Shown here one piece after another: positions 56,301 through 59,945 of a stretch of 64,000 nt of DNA. This stretch comes from Dermacentor variabilis. Taxonomy: Eukaryota > Arthropoda > Arachnida > Ixodida > Ixodidae. The stretch covers positions 105,115,622 through 105,179,621 of the forward strand of contig NC_134570.1 in the NCBI RefSeq assembly GCF_050947875.1, read 5' to 3'. Under the pieces are notes generated by a model that saw only the letters and a list, made by a program, of their open reading frames with translations, was not told the origin of the DNA and did not search any database. The first letter of the stretch is position 1; each line of letters starts with the position of its first letter. The translations under genes were made by a program, and so were the position numbers.

Positions 56301-56361
56301 ACATAAGTCCCTCGACTGACGCCCGTCGGAAGCGAGTTTCGGGAAACCGCCGGGAAAGCAT
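2000..56361 (-). CDS. NRF-6-like acyltransferase-3 membrane protein, 15 coding exons (whole gene)
   Basis: A split gene read from 56361 down to 2000. Joined exons give 747 codons plus TAA, within the usual 650-800 residue range of the nose-resistant-to-fluoxetine family. Order: signal peptide (about residues 17-36), lumenal/extracellular NRF domain (about 95-235) with several cysteines, then an acyltransferase-3 domain of about ten membrane segments (about 245-700) and a Gly-rich hydrophilic tail. Landmarks are DASGKYPTGLLEG, FLHGMRFYGIVHIALGH, SVDTFFFL, HVWYLSTDFQLF, RPYYHAVCYFGG and PLSKLSFGVYLIH. All fifteen intron phases agree and no frame change is needed. In nematodes the family acts in lipid/yolk and drug uptake; the substrate here is unknown. 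The start is the first in-frame ATG of the first coding exon. An acceptor-like site (tgcttttctgttcag) just before 56451 suggests an upstream non-coding exon that I did not locate. Confidence 0.92.
2985..3215 (+). mobile_element. Degenerate tRNA-headed SINE (tick Ruka-like)
   Basis: The core gtgcacgttaaagaaaccc and the downstream gggagtcccgcagt match better copies at 50269-50502 and 62329-62527. The head is badly decayed and the boundaries are approximate. It lies antisense in the last intron of the NRF-6-like gene. Confidence 0.55.
3985..4683 (-). pseudogene. LINE RNase H and C-terminal Cys/His domain (open frame)
   Basis: A 232-codon open stretch. RNase H is seen in VIYTDLLSTLRALK and IRLCWIPSHVGIPGKEAVD (the usual N/DxxAD is altered to EAVDRCA). 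A cluster CEKCHEP, then H and C, follows as in other I-group ORF2 C-termini. It survives open, although the upstream RT is broken. Confidence 0.75.
5690..6690 (-). pseudogene. LINE reverse transcriptase remnants
   Basis: Recognisable blocks are KSGKPATSPSSYRSIALTSC (6387-6112) and the palm region with FNLEKAQDT and NGVLQGCILS (5974-5690), in different frames. No intact F/YADD motif was found between 5690 and 4683, so the enzyme is dead. Confidence 0.65.
7263..8216 (-). pseudogene. LINE ORF1 tail and start of ORF2 endonuclease
   Basis: The first two thirds are a Pro/Ser/Ala-rich ORF1 tail. From about 7690 it becomes the APE-type endonuclease: HWNSRGILHYLG, VALYLQQTNL, then SGGIAIVLQ and ICSLYIPP. 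The expected GDFN motif is lost after a stop at about 7263. The two parts are now in one frame, probably through deletion of the ORF1 stop. Confidence 0.65.
8222..8827 (-). pseudogene. LINE ORF1 (Gag-like, zinc knuckle)
   Basis: Two overlapping frames. The first (8827-8537) is the N-terminal RNA-binding part. The second (8518-8222) contains the CCHC knuckle CFRCQRIGHASHAC, followed by a second Cys cluster CDKC. A shift near 8530 breaks the ORF. In I-type LINEs this protein binds the element RNA. Confidence 0.75.
9890..10125 (-). mobile_element. Degenerate Ruka-like SINE
   Basis: On the minus strand the tRNA-like head (B-box-like region, then cggccgcggcggccgc) is followed by the family core near 9960-10000. 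It is strongly diverged. It lies between the LINE and exon 14, in the sense orientation of the NRF-6-like gene. The ends are approximate. Confidence 0.5.
10278..10420 (-). CDS. NRF-6-like gene, coding exon 14
   Basis: Acceptor gtttgtctctgcag|GGGCTC, donor AATCAG|GTAAGT, phase 1 to phase 0. Encodes LLSWNAYVPLSKLSFGVYLI, then HVPFLHLLF, corresponding to the family FLS-x-x-x-x-x-PLSRLSYxxYLxH motif. It sits about 9.3 kb from exon 13 because of the Gypsy insertion and repeat field. Confidence 0.95.
10421..11199. other. Intron sequence without recognisable features
   Basis: Only short frames and no repeat family I could name. It begins directly after the exon 14 acceptor. Confidence 0.4.
11200..13690. 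repeat. Field of diverged short-unit repeats in both orientations
   Basis: A unit of roughly 50-60 bases recurs, built from a variant of ctcttcagtgaac followed by gacaccaacttgggtaactgg and gtatgtgcc. Clear copies occur near 12000-12180, 12780-12900 and 13440-13670 on the plus strand and near 11200-11340 on the minus strand. Units are separated by unrelated sequence, so this is a decayed minisatellite-like or multi-copy element rather than a clean array. Confidence 0.5.
13691..15449. other. Intron sequence without recognisable features
   Basis: No coding frame with recognisable content and no clear repeat. Short frames here have biased low-complexity translations. Confidence 0.4.
15450..15655 (-). 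repeat. 3' LTR of the Gypsy element
   Basis: About 206 bp, bounded by TG and CA. It aligns along its length with 18522-18717 (shared tgtcacgatccrcccgggtt start, gacgctccgc middle, accaatgttgcctaccgag and gaagattatgcc end). Visible indels between the pair indicate an old insertion. Confidence 0.85.
16423..16971 (-). pseudogene. Gypsy integrase remnant, catalytic Asp replaced
   Basis: Contains HDGHPGMEKTK of the zinc domain and the core VAADAFSKWVEVLP and VIVFYNGSAFAS, then SNGAAERVVQAIK. The second catalytic Asp (normally DNGS/T-x-F) is Tyr, while the first Asp and the Glu remain. A frameshift lies near 16780. Confidence 0.8.
17112..17660 (-). pseudogene. Gypsy RT end and RNase H remnant
   Basis: Reads EQGRAF, then KPVIMAVDASLYGVGAVLAH, FFASHRLHAAEQHYS and later LVYRPGRDLGPADTLSHLP, with stops and a frameshift. 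These are the connection/RNase H blocks of Ty3/Gypsy Pol. The RT palm is missing upstream. Confidence 0.7.
17742..18500 (-). pseudogene. Gypsy Gag remnant
   Basis: Frames in 18527-17742 give a Gag-like Arg/Ala-rich helical protein (for example LRDDAVKAALEIEAAAKHTG) ending near a decayed Cys/His knuckle region. After it the sequence jumps to the end of RT, marking the internal deletion. Confidence 0.5.
18522..18717 (-). repeat. 5' LTR of the Gypsy element
   Basis: Partner of 15450-15655. The terminal CA equivalent is mutated (ttgttacc versus ttgctaca). It is adjacent to the primer-binding-like TGGCGACGAG. Confidence 0.85.
18718..19745. other. Intron sequence, nothing recognised
   Basis: No family-level similarity seen. 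Frames at 19133-19510 and 19557-19775 lack recognisable domains. Confidence 0.4.
19746..19935 (-). CDS. NRF-6-like gene, coding exon 13
   Basis: Acceptor cttcatttctccag|CGGTTC, donor GAGGCG|GTAAGG, phase 0 to phase 1, 190 nt. Encodes two membrane helices. The second, FLDRILWTLFLVWITLAC, followed by STGRGG, matches the conserved R-x-x-W-x-x-x-x-x-W-x-x-x-x-C-x-x-G-x-GG signature near the family C-terminus. Confidence 0.95.
20640..21890 (+). mobile_element. 5'-truncated RTE-like LINE fragment
   Basis: Plus-strand pieces read FAKIISNRI, FIDYSKLPYIEF, KAVRKGDNLSNTIHCML, LNNLHFSHDIALFSS and, at 21490-21819, QRAMERKILGLMFKDIKR followed by WSCAGHVMRRADNR. These are the RT and C-terminal blocks of RTE-type ORF2. 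The catalytic ADD is SHD, and several stops and shifts occur. It ends in a simple (ATT)n tract, as expected for the clade. Antisense to the NRF-6-like gene. Confidence 0.75.
21893..21959 (+). repeat. (ATT)n microsatellite tail
   Basis: About 22 uninterrupted ATT units directly after the RTE-like 3' end. The frames through it are homopolymers of Leu or Asn and are not genes. Confidence 0.95.
21960..22472. other. Intron remainder between RTE tail and exon 12
   Basis: Only a short inverted repeat gttcgg-aaac-gccgaac next to the ATT tract; otherwise nothing recognised. Confidence 0.4.
22473..22593 (-). CDS. NRF-6-like gene, coding exon 12
   Basis: Acceptor ctctttgaatttcag|CGTCAT, donor TCCAAG|GTACCG (weak at the last bases), phase 2 to phase 0. 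Encodes DEYYIRPYYHAVCYFGGCM, the family motif for Y-x-RP-Y-R-x-x-PY-x-x-G. The segment after it is a membrane helix and a charged loop. Confidence 0.92.
23611..23733 (-). CDS. NRF-6-like gene, coding exon 11 (tandem acceptor)
   Basis: Encodes TLTVGAFALLSLLGCIAG and a further hydrophobic stretch ending LSPFMIFPGSIA. Donor GCAGA|GTAAGT, phase 2. Two acceptors six bases apart (gcgcag gcgcag|GAC) both keep the frame: start 23733 adds two Arg residues relative to 23727. A third AG further in changes the frame and destroys the hydrophobic segment. Confidence 0.85.
24466..24548 (-). CDS. NRF-6-like gene, coding exon 10
   Basis: Acceptor tttttcctcgtgccag|AATGTC, donor AAACG|GTGAGC, phase 0 to phase 2, 83 nt. 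Encodes VIPHVWYLSTDFQLFVVS, the HTWYL-x-D-x-Q motif of acyltransferase-3/NRF proteins, followed by a membrane helix. Confidence 0.93.
24549..26636. other. Intron between exons 9 and 10, lower part
   Basis: Contains GA-rich stretches (24600-24620, 24800-24830) and the unassigned frame 25007-25447. No repeat family recognised. Confidence 0.4.
25007..25447 (+). CDS. Unassigned ORF, 146 codons, inside an intron
   Basis: Runs from ATG to stop and encodes a basic, soluble product with no motif I recognise. Antisense to the NRF-6-like gene. It may be a mobile-element fragment or chance. No splice-site context supports an exon. Confidence 0.2.
   Translation: MFTKRKIVIHPTVARRYIRVCQKESVEVETEFVLVPGNLNLAPKPYHDGWSTISANQEPRRWQRDAEIFDKSPCRLISTTPVMRWSHVKITDQDEFLFQLQNPVSEIKITWVPFVALRCGRVDDTLIFQQHFLKLAKQANLLNFRK
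26637..27654 (+). mobile_element. pogo/Tigger-like DNA transposon, internally deleted
   Basis: Begins CAGTAGAACCCC and ends GGGGTTCCACTG, flanked on each side by TA (26635-26636, 27655-27656), as expected for Tc1-mariner/pogo insertion. Subterminal gcgttttcccggctg occurs near both ends. About 1.0 kb, far shorter than an autonomous copy. A C-terminal transposase remnant lies at 27276-27509. Confidence 0.8.
27276..27509 (+). pseudogene. C-terminal remnant of a pogo/Tigger-type transposase
   Basis: The frame shows SFGEAVAALDLLHRYV, then IEKRVAISSERKKRQAIILD and a final FFKS, resembling the acidic-plus-helical tail of Jerky/Tigger transposases. A short start-like MITPKRAK frame at about 27229 precedes it, suggesting that the N-terminus and C-terminus were joined by a large deletion. 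DDE core absent. Confidence 0.55.
27999..28164 (-). CDS. NRF-6-like gene, coding exon 9
   Basis: Acceptor cgttctctctgcag|GACTTG, donor GAACGA|GTAAGT, phase 2 to phase 0. Encodes TCIPLFFIIMCLYALQPFVT, a loop, then HWWHLLLQIRNF, which corresponds to the family block WW-x-NLLYINNF. Confidence 0.94.
28165..29583. other. Intron between exons 8 and 9
   Basis: Holds a (TTTA)n run at 28787-28823 and AT-rich sequence; no gene recognised. Confidence 0.45.
29584..29670 (-). CDS. NRF-6-like gene, coding exon 8
   Basis: Acceptor tttatttcttttgcag|TGGATT, donor ATTAG|GTAGGT, phase 2 to phase 2, 87 nt. Encodes GFFLCFTVTRQRRNGP and then a helix ending in VIRRLI, matching the family pattern of a membrane segment followed by basic residues and HR-x-LRL. 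A second GTAGGT-like site four bases downstream breaks the phase. Confidence 0.9.
   Translation of the reverse strand, partial: WILSMLYCHKAEEKWTNGFHNRRYQTAD
30138..30231 (-). CDS. NRF-6-like gene, coding exon 7 (ends at a GC donor)
   Basis: Acceptor ctactcttttcag|CTGGTC, phase 1. Encodes LLNLFLLSDRW and ITAGFSSVDTFFFL. The next sequence is AG|GCAAGT, a consensus GC-type donor, and joining there to exon 8 yields the expected FFFLSGF. The nearest GT (CAA|GTATAG) would insert extra residues and break the phase with exon 8. Confidence 0.88.
31102..31822 (+). mobile_element. Solo LTR (721 bp) with GAGA target-site duplication
   Basis: Starts TGTTACATACGG and ends CTCTTACA, flanked by GAGA at 31098-31101 and 31823-31826. 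Inside are three 37-bp tandem units, each with ATTGG (31512, 31549, 31586), a TATA-like TTAAAA at 31625 and AATAAA at 31775-31780. This U3-R-U5 order fixes the plus orientation. No internal element sequence adjoins it, so it is a recombination remnant, antisense in intron 6. Confidence 0.8.
32270..32320. repeat. Strong inverted repeat (hairpin) beside an AT array
   Basis: Arms GCTAGGGGTAATCTGTTTTA and TAAAATAGATTACCCTTAGC pair over about 18 of 20 positions around the loop acaccaccgc. It directly abuts (AT)n. Confidence 0.75.
32321..32373. repeat. (AT)n microsatellite
   Basis: About 26 uninterrupted AT units. Confidence 0.95.
32374..34057. other. Intron 6 sequence, no gene recognised
   Basis: Short frames only. 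A C-run at 33805-33814 and AT-rich stretches occur. No transposon domain seen before the Gypsy LTR at 34058. Confidence 0.4.
34058..34187 (-). repeat. 3' LTR of the second Gypsy element
   Basis: About 130 bp, TGTGAG to CTCACA. Shares ccccaccaccaggccccaaa and ggtgatgatga with the partner LTR; several substitutions and indels separate them. Confidence 0.85.
34091..34702 (-). pseudogene. Gypsy integrase C-terminal part
   Basis: Continues the same integrase beyond the inserted LTR: IAIQRTTGYSTFYLVYGRSP, then an R-x-x-A-R block and the chromodomain-like GPYTI region. A stop in 34703-34740 breaks it. Confidence 0.8.
34757..35174 (+). mobile_element. Solo LTR nested in the Gypsy integrase, ATAT duplication
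   Basis: TGACACGTGTAC to CCACGTGACA, 418 bp, flanked by ATAT at 34753-34756 and 35175-35178. Removing it with one ATAT copy restores continuity of the interrupted integrase reading. TATAAAAG at 34997 and AATAAA at 35109 show the plus orientation. It is younger than the host Gypsy element. Confidence 0.88.
35194..35754 (-). pseudogene. Gypsy integrase, zinc domain and core (5' part)
   Basis: Shows HRVRSRFFWPGM, CVQCQWRK of the HHCC domain, then FGIDLVGPLP and VLLRDRGKTFMS. The last catalytic residue position reads NSLTKRFH, where the family has Glu in LTERFN, so Glu is replaced by Lys. The frame stops just before the solo LTR insertion. Confidence 0.85.
35714..36330 (-). pseudogene. Gypsy RNase H region
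   Basis: Reads SGRLGRWVLRLQEYNFGAVY, then HQDADAFSRGPL, the conserved RNase H end (normally K-x-N-x-x-ADxLSR), with stops upstream at about 36290. Confidence 0.75.
36506..37141 (-). pseudogene. Gypsy reverse transcriptase core, broken
   Basis: The catalytic YLDD is present in the frame CLCYLDDVVIF near 36832-36843, followed in another frame by VFTCSSNAGLQLNTKKCHFA and LGHLSSKDGVRLDPDKV. Multiple stops in 36840-37100. Confidence 0.8.
37142..38379 (-). pseudogene. Gypsy protease and RT N-terminal region
   Basis: The retropepsin motif EALVDTGASLSVIS is intact, followed by the flap/C-terminal part ending VMILGWDFL. A shift leads into the RT entry (HRIETEGGSLVRHHPYRVS, then SPVVLVRKKDGS). Aspartic protease would process the polyprotein; no substrate Gag remains. 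Confidence 0.8.
38609..38745 (-). repeat. 5' LTR of the second Gypsy element
   Basis: About 137 bp, the partner of 34058-34187. The sequence just inside it reads AGTGGTGGAGTGTGCTG on the minus strand, where a tRNA primer site would be expected; the tRNA is not identified. Confidence 0.85.
38750..39462. other. Intron 6, upper end; possible Penelope-type terminal remnant
   Basis: Sequence near 38845-38880 (acgtttaggtcggtgggccagccttcgtcggag) resembles the terminal repeats of tick Penelope-like elements from memory. No coding part adjoins. A similar motif occurs near 10190-10225. Otherwise nothing recognised. Confidence 0.25.
39463..39642 (-). CDS. NRF-6-like gene, coding exon 6 (acyltransferase-3 motif exon)
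   Basis: Acceptor tctttcttttcag|GTGCTC, donor TGGT|GTGAGT, phase 1 to phase 1, 180 nt. Encodes ALFEFITAFSATSNTRMLL, then FLHGMRFYGIVHIALGHCG. The His in LHGMR and the following GH are the most conserved positions of this family and probably lie at the acyl-transfer site. Confidence 0.94.
39643..41940. other. Intron between exons 5 and 6, lower part
   Basis: No coding or repeat feature recognised; frames are short and without motifs. Confidence 0.4.
41993..42238. mobile_element. Palindromic unit with three 40-bp tandem copies
   Basis: The left arm (catggtagagtgtataagc, then ggacgaagaaagaaac and the inverse of the 40-bp unit) is repeated inverted at the right end (to ctctaccatg at 42238). Between them gttgaaagtgaagcgctgtg begins at 42081, 42121 and 42161, an exact 40-bp period. 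Direct repeats attgcatatgg at 41945-41955 and 42240-42250 flank the region and could be a target-site duplication. No coding capacity. Confidence 0.75.
42832..42923 (-). CDS. NRF-6-like gene, coding exon 5 (first membrane segment)
   Basis: Acceptor cttacag|GGTATT, donor CCGCA|GTACGT, in phase 2 and out phase 1. Encodes a hydrophobic helix VFLSILLIAVAAGTYVDC followed by a basic stretch. This matches the first transmembrane segment of the acyltransferase-3 domain (family pattern: hydrophobic run, then GT-Y-D). Confidence 0.86.
42924..44324. other. Intron between exons 4 and 5
   Basis: No feature recognised apart from AT-rich stretches. Confidence 0.4.
44325..44361 (-). CDS. NRF-6-like gene, coding exon 4 (37-nt microexon)
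   Basis: A 37-nt exon between accttacatcag and donor GTATGT, encoding NVSTVLHQRAV with split codons at both ends. It is needed because exon 3 ends in phase 1 and exon 5 enters in phase 2, and this piece converts one to the other. The family has a short variable linker here. The protein motif is too short to confirm it independently, so another exon in 42.9-48.1 kb remains possible. Confidence 0.55.
44362..48155. other. Intron between exons 3 and 4
   Basis: Holds a plus-strand open frame of 152 codons at 46664-47122 that is Lys/Arg-rich and motif-free, plus a T-rich run near 47385-47425. No repeat family named. Confidence 0.35.
48156..48267 (-). CDS. NRF-6-like gene, coding exon 3 (end of NRF domain)
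   Basis: Acceptor ttctactttttgcag|CTACTA in phase 0, donor AAATCG|GTGCGT in phase 1. Encodes the closing NRF-domain pattern GRLAVCSLNDCNQQDMQALI, equivalent to the family pattern of two cysteines followed by an acidic/Gln helix. A second AG lies 14 bases inside the exon, but only the first keeps the phase with exon 2. Confidence 0.85.
48268..49099. other. Intron between exons 2 and 3, lower part
   Basis: No feature recognised except near-duplicate acaaagtaagatgcacaagg units at 48364-48420. Confidence 0.4.
49140..49640. repeat. Degenerate GACGAC/TGACGACGATGG array
   Basis: Dense recurrence of tgacgacgatgg-like words with irregular spacing of about 10-13 bases (for example 49200-49245 and 49560-49620). 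Similar sequence resumes at 51645-51730 on the other side of the LINE. Confidence 0.7.
49844..49874. repeat. Perfect 13-bp inverted repeat
   Basis: agtatgtagtgca and its exact complement around the loop cagac, inside the 3' region of the LINE copy. Confidence 0.9.
50269..50502 (+). mobile_element. Full-length Ruka-like SINE inside the LINE
   Basis: The tRNA-like head has an A-box-like gtggccatggc and a B-box-like gggagtgaatccc. A shared body (ggccgcatttcgatgggggc, gtgcacgttaaagaacccc, tccggagtcccgcac) and a T-rich end follow. Direct repeats ttgtatg(t/c)gcggt at 50256-50268 and 50503-50515 flank it. Confidence 0.88.
51645..51730. repeat. Second part of the GACGAC-rich array
   Basis: Words such as gatgacgacgtgacaac and gacggcgacagcaacgacgac match the style of 49140-49640, consistent with one array split by the LINE insertion. 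Confidence 0.55.
52021..52232 (-). CDS. NRF-6-like gene, coding exon 2 (NRF domain core)
   Basis: Acceptor aatgcgcag|TGTTC completes a Leu codon split with exon 1, giving ALK-LFDASGKYPTGLLEG, the most diagnostic NRF block. It continues through FDECL and GQYCNL, whose cysteines are conserved in the family. Donor CCAAGG|GTAAGT is strong, phase 0. 212 nt. Confidence 0.93.
52730..53120 (+). pseudogene. Penelope-like element GIY-YIG endonuclease remnant
   Basis: The frame reads CGKVYVGETGRCFNNRAIEQ and later HGRSCKDF, then in a second frame RGIKILTRTENRLQPELSDS. This is the GIY-YIG-type pattern (VYVGETGRC-x-N-x-R-x-x-EH) with the trailing helix typical of Penelope ORFs. A frameshift lies near 53000 and no RT is preserved here. 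Antisense in intron 1. Confidence 0.7.
53695..53925 (+). mobile_element. Diverged Ruka-like SINE
   Basis: The head gtggctatggcgttacgat and B-box ggttcgatgc are recognisable. An A-run interrupts the body at about 53783-53795, and the tail ends near ttaaaaccccggaatga. Boundaries approximate. Confidence 0.7.
54372..54570 (-). mobile_element. Diverged Ruka-like SINE
   Basis: On the minus strand the head cgaggtcgcaggacagaatcc is followed by cggccgcggcggctgc, the core gcgcgttaaagaaccccgga and an A-rich end at 54372-54382. Confidence 0.7.
54590..55000 (-). mobile_element. Probable 3' fragment of the I-type LINE family
   Basis: The segment with agtccggttgcctacccc, ctggggagagg and the flanking T/C-rich stretch matches the 3' part of the LINE near 49680-49750 (agtccggttggctacc, ttggggaaagg). 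Extent inferred; no coding frame. Confidence 0.4.
55001..55991. other. Intron 1 next to coding exon 1
   Basis: No feature recognised; the exon 1 donor lies at its upper edge. Confidence 0.4.
55992..56361 (-). CDS. NRF-6-like gene, coding exon 1 (signal peptide and start of NRF domain)
   Basis: Encodes residues 1-123 plus one base. ATG at 56361 is the first in-frame ATG after the upstream stop at about 56478. A later ATG at 56304 would also keep the hydrophobic signal (MFAVLLLLTSTWLAQA). The exon ends with the family motif GFQNLDPWALK at donor AAAT|GTGAGT, leaving phase 1. A GTG-initiated reading from 56409 is not credible for a eukaryotic start. Confidence 0.88.
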
Positions 56362-56475
56362 CGTAGGATACAACACTGCTTTGACAGATGCTCGAACTGG
56401 ATCAGGCACACCACGTAGACAGCCTAGCCTTTCAGTATGTCTTCGGCGCTCCTGAACAGAAAAGCATGTTTCTCT

Positions 56476-58130
56476 CTATGCTTGAAACTAATAGACAACA
56501 CTATGGGACGTCGCTTGACTGAACGTTTGCAGAGTTCATTTCAGTTTAACTCGAAGAATTCAGATGGACTGTCGCCCAGTACCGTGCCAGCTTCTGTTTG
56601 GGGGCACAGCGAAGATAGCCATGGAAGAAGTGGACTCCAGGGAGAGGCGTGGATCACTCTTTCCTAGAAAAAAAAAACTGCGCTTGATCAAGTCGCCCAG
56701 GCACGAAATCGGTTCAAAGGAGCCTCTCGCATTCCTGAGAAAGAAAGAACACGTGCGCGGTTGTCGTAACGTCTACGGTGTTCAAGGACTTCGTCACTCT
56801 CGCTCTTTACGACTGGCGAAATTAATACTTAGTGCAGAGTAGCGAACATTTAAAAAGATAAGCACGAAGGAAAATAACTACCGCCGGGTCAAGAATCGCA
56901 CGTGCTCGCTCGCAAGTCTCCCCCACAACGAGGTAAAACCTGCTGCCCGCACGCAGCTTTTTTTCTTTGTCTTTTCTTTTCCACGTCGTGCAGTGAAACA
57001 GAATAGTGCCGAGACGGCATTTGAGCACTTGTAGGGAACCGCGCACACACGCGCATCAGGTGAGAAAAATATTGCGATACGCTCGTTGCTCGTGGACCCC
57101 ATTACGCGTGTTGTAATCATTATGCAAAAATAAGAGTTAGAAAATTGCAGAATAGGTCTGGTCTGCGCAGACTGGAATAAACTCGTCATGTGAAAGCCAC
57201 ACTTTGCCGTTGGCGGGATTGATCAATACACGCGGATCAAAAGCAATCAAAGCAATCGTGACAAAACTGCAAGCAGTCCCGAAACGCAAGATCTACACCA
57301 CAGTGGCGACGCAAATAGCTCCTTGGAATTTACAGACATCTTTTTGCACAATCGGTTCTATTTTTGTATGGACGCAGTAAAGCTTAATTCTTAAATGAGT
57401 CTGTCCTACAAGGATTCCCTTAAATTGAGGTATATAATTCCTGCACAATGATAAATAAGTTGGTTGAAACAAGTTTATGTCATGATGTATGCCAGGTTTA
57501 CAATGTCATAGCTTATGCTGGAACTTAAGTATACGCAGGTCCCTGCGCTTCGCCTCCCTAGCGAAAGGTATAGGCTGTAAGCACGAGACACTGAAATTTT
57601 CGAATTATTATTAAAACATAGCGAATGCCAAAATTTGGTACTCCATGTCAGTTTATCTATGCTATATTAAAACCAGGTATCCCATTCCGAACAAGCATAT
57701 TCTTCAACTAAGCGAATACTCGTTTCAGATAATAAATCTTTAATGTCTCAGGAAAAGCGATTTGCATTGCGTCTTCGAAAACCTAAATCTCGACAGGCTT
57801 ACGCAGTCGTTATCACAATGACAACTCAGATCTCGCGATAAGTACACTCCGAGGTACGTATACTGAGATACAGAGGTCGATTTGGAACGCTTTATATTGT
57901 GAGAAAATTTGTGGGGCATTTCCTTCGCAGAGACACACCTTTGGGCCTACTTTTGCAATAGTGATGGCCGATTTCCAACACCGTACGAAAACCCTATTCA
58001 AGTCATTTTTCATGTGACGTAATCATTTGGATCATTTGTCATTCTGCACAGCATAGAATCGTCCGCAAACAAATCTATATTTGATGAAATTTCCGAGCAA
58101 ATATGATAGGAAATGTCATGAGAAAATGTC
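56476..58130. other. Region upstream of the first coding exon
   Basis: If an upstream non-coding exon or promoter exists it should lie here or further out. I found no clear TATA box or initiator and no conserved coding frame, so I make no promoter call. Confidence 0.35.
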
Positions 58131-58140
58131 ATAAGGAAAT

Positions 58141-58890
58141 ATGAGGAAATCGGGCACATTTATTTATAACTCTTATAGTTGGAAAACATCCCCTACAGCC
58201 CTTTTACAGACAGCCAATTTGGAGAGCTTGGAGACAAGGTGGTATCGTGAGAGACTAAAAGTCTTCTATTTACTGTATCATGACATATTAGGAATAGATA
58301 AGAATTTATATTTTCAACCAGTACAGCGACGGCAATCTCAATCCTTCCACTCCAGGGAAGTCGGTGAATATTTGGCCAAAACGAATGCTTTTAAGTAGTA
58401 GTTCTTCCCGCGTACAATCCGTAACTGGAACGACCTGCCCGCTGAGGTGGTCGAAAGCCCCACTATTTCGTCTTTCATGTGCGCGCTAGATCGTTTGCGA
58501 TAACTAATTGCCTGCTATTTATCAAGCGGTGTTTTTCTTTTCTTTTATGCGTCTTCATTCATGTGCGTTCGTTCTGAGCTATGTTATCGAATACTCACTT
58601 TGTTATGCACAATGCCGAATACTGTCATGCACAACGTTAGGATGCTGTTTATACGGAATTTTTTTATCCCTGTATTGTTTCACTTATTCATGTATTGTTT
58701 CTTGCTTTATATATATGAGCTGCGATATCGAATACTCACTTTTTTATGCGAAGTGCCGGGTGCTGTTACGCGCAATGTTAAGATGCTGTTGATAAAGAAT
58801 TTTAGTACCCTTGTATTGTTTCATATATACCCACTCCTTCCCAAGGTCCGACACTCAAGCCGGCAGTATCTGCCAAAAAAATAAATAGGT
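58141..58890 (+). mobile_element. C-terminal LINE fragment with duplicated 3' UTR block
   Basis: The frame LESLETRWYRERLKVFYLLY, then KTNAFK and FFPRTIRNWNDLPAEVVESP is the typical C-terminal tail of CR1/Jockey-like ORF2 proteins. It is followed by two copies of a 141-bp block (starting about 58576 and 58717) and an AAATAAAT end. Confidence 0.7.
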
Positions 58891-59323
58891 ATTGGAAAAG
58901 TCTGCGGTCATTTCGAGGCAAATGCGAGAGAAATGTGTTAAAATTACGTCACACCTCGTTGAGGTCCTGGATCCATGACTTTATATACTCTTGCGGCACG
59001 CCACGTACATCAACTTCAAGGGGAAAACACCATCCATTGAAACCCGGCCAATCAGTTGTTCGATTTATATTCTCCCTTATCCACTCGATATTTTTTCCGG
59101 TAATATTCTATGACAATTTTTTCCCCAGGAGAGAATGTCCAACGGCCTAAATGCCTTTTTAAAGTACGCAAGTGCGCAATCACCTGACGATCGTTCATCT
59201 AGCGCTTTTAAGAGGTTACATGCTAGCTTACTCAGCTGAGTTATATAATGCAGGCAAAAATTTTTCGAAAGTCGCGTGGCTGGTTAAGCAAAATGTGTAA
59301 ATTTACAAAGTTTATAATAGCAG

Positions 59324-59518
59324 TAAGGCAAAGCGTGTGCAACAACCTTACAAACCATGCTTGTTAGAGACATCGGACGACCACTGTATACCAGTAACGA
59401 TATACTATTAGTAACGACAATACTAGTAAGGATTCCAGAACGATATGTAGCGTATTACCACTAAGGCAAAGCATGTCTAATAGCCTTACGAGTAAAGCTC
59501 GTTGGAGACCTCGGACGA
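59324..59518 (+). repeat. 57-bp direct repeat, 138-bp period
   Basis: taaggcaaagc...ttgttagagacatcggacga (59324-59380) recurs with substitutions at 59462-59518. Confidence 0.7.
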
Positions 59519-59762
59519 AAATTCGAGACAACCTCTCGAGAGCCCGATTTGTGCAGACGAACTTACATGAGCTGCTTTCCGATCAAGTGAAAACTCGCGT
59601 TGTTTTCAAGGCTTGGTGAAAATTAGGTACATGTTACACACAATTTGCGCACATAAGCAGAACAGAGCTCTCGGTTAACCATCAGGCCTGGTAGCACTAG
59701 ACGGGTTCAAATCTTTCAGCAGCAACTCAATTACCCTTTTATCAAATTAACAGTTTAACAAA

Positions 59763-59945
59763 TTATGGTGTTTTACATGTCAAAAGGACTTGGTGATTAT
59801 GAGGCACGCCGTAGTGGAGGACTCCGGAAATTTTGACCACCTGGGGATCTCTAACGTGCACCTATATCTAAGCACACGGGTGCTTTCGCATTCCGGCCGC
59901 ATCAAAACGTGGCCGCCGTGGCCGGGATTCCGCTTTTCCTCCGCT
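59763..59945 (-). mobile_element. Ruka-like SINE, 5'-truncated
   Basis: Shows the complement of the SINE body from the tail (atggtgttttacatgtcaaa) through gattatgaggcacgccgtag, ggactccggaaatttt and aacgtgcacctat to ggccgccgtggccgggattcc. The tRNA-like A-box part is missing. Confidence 0.8.

Noticed and set aside
56362..56409. Extending the NRF-6-like protein to a GTG at 56409
   Set aside because: GTG starts are not expected in a eukaryotic nuclear gene, and an in-frame ATG follows at 56361.
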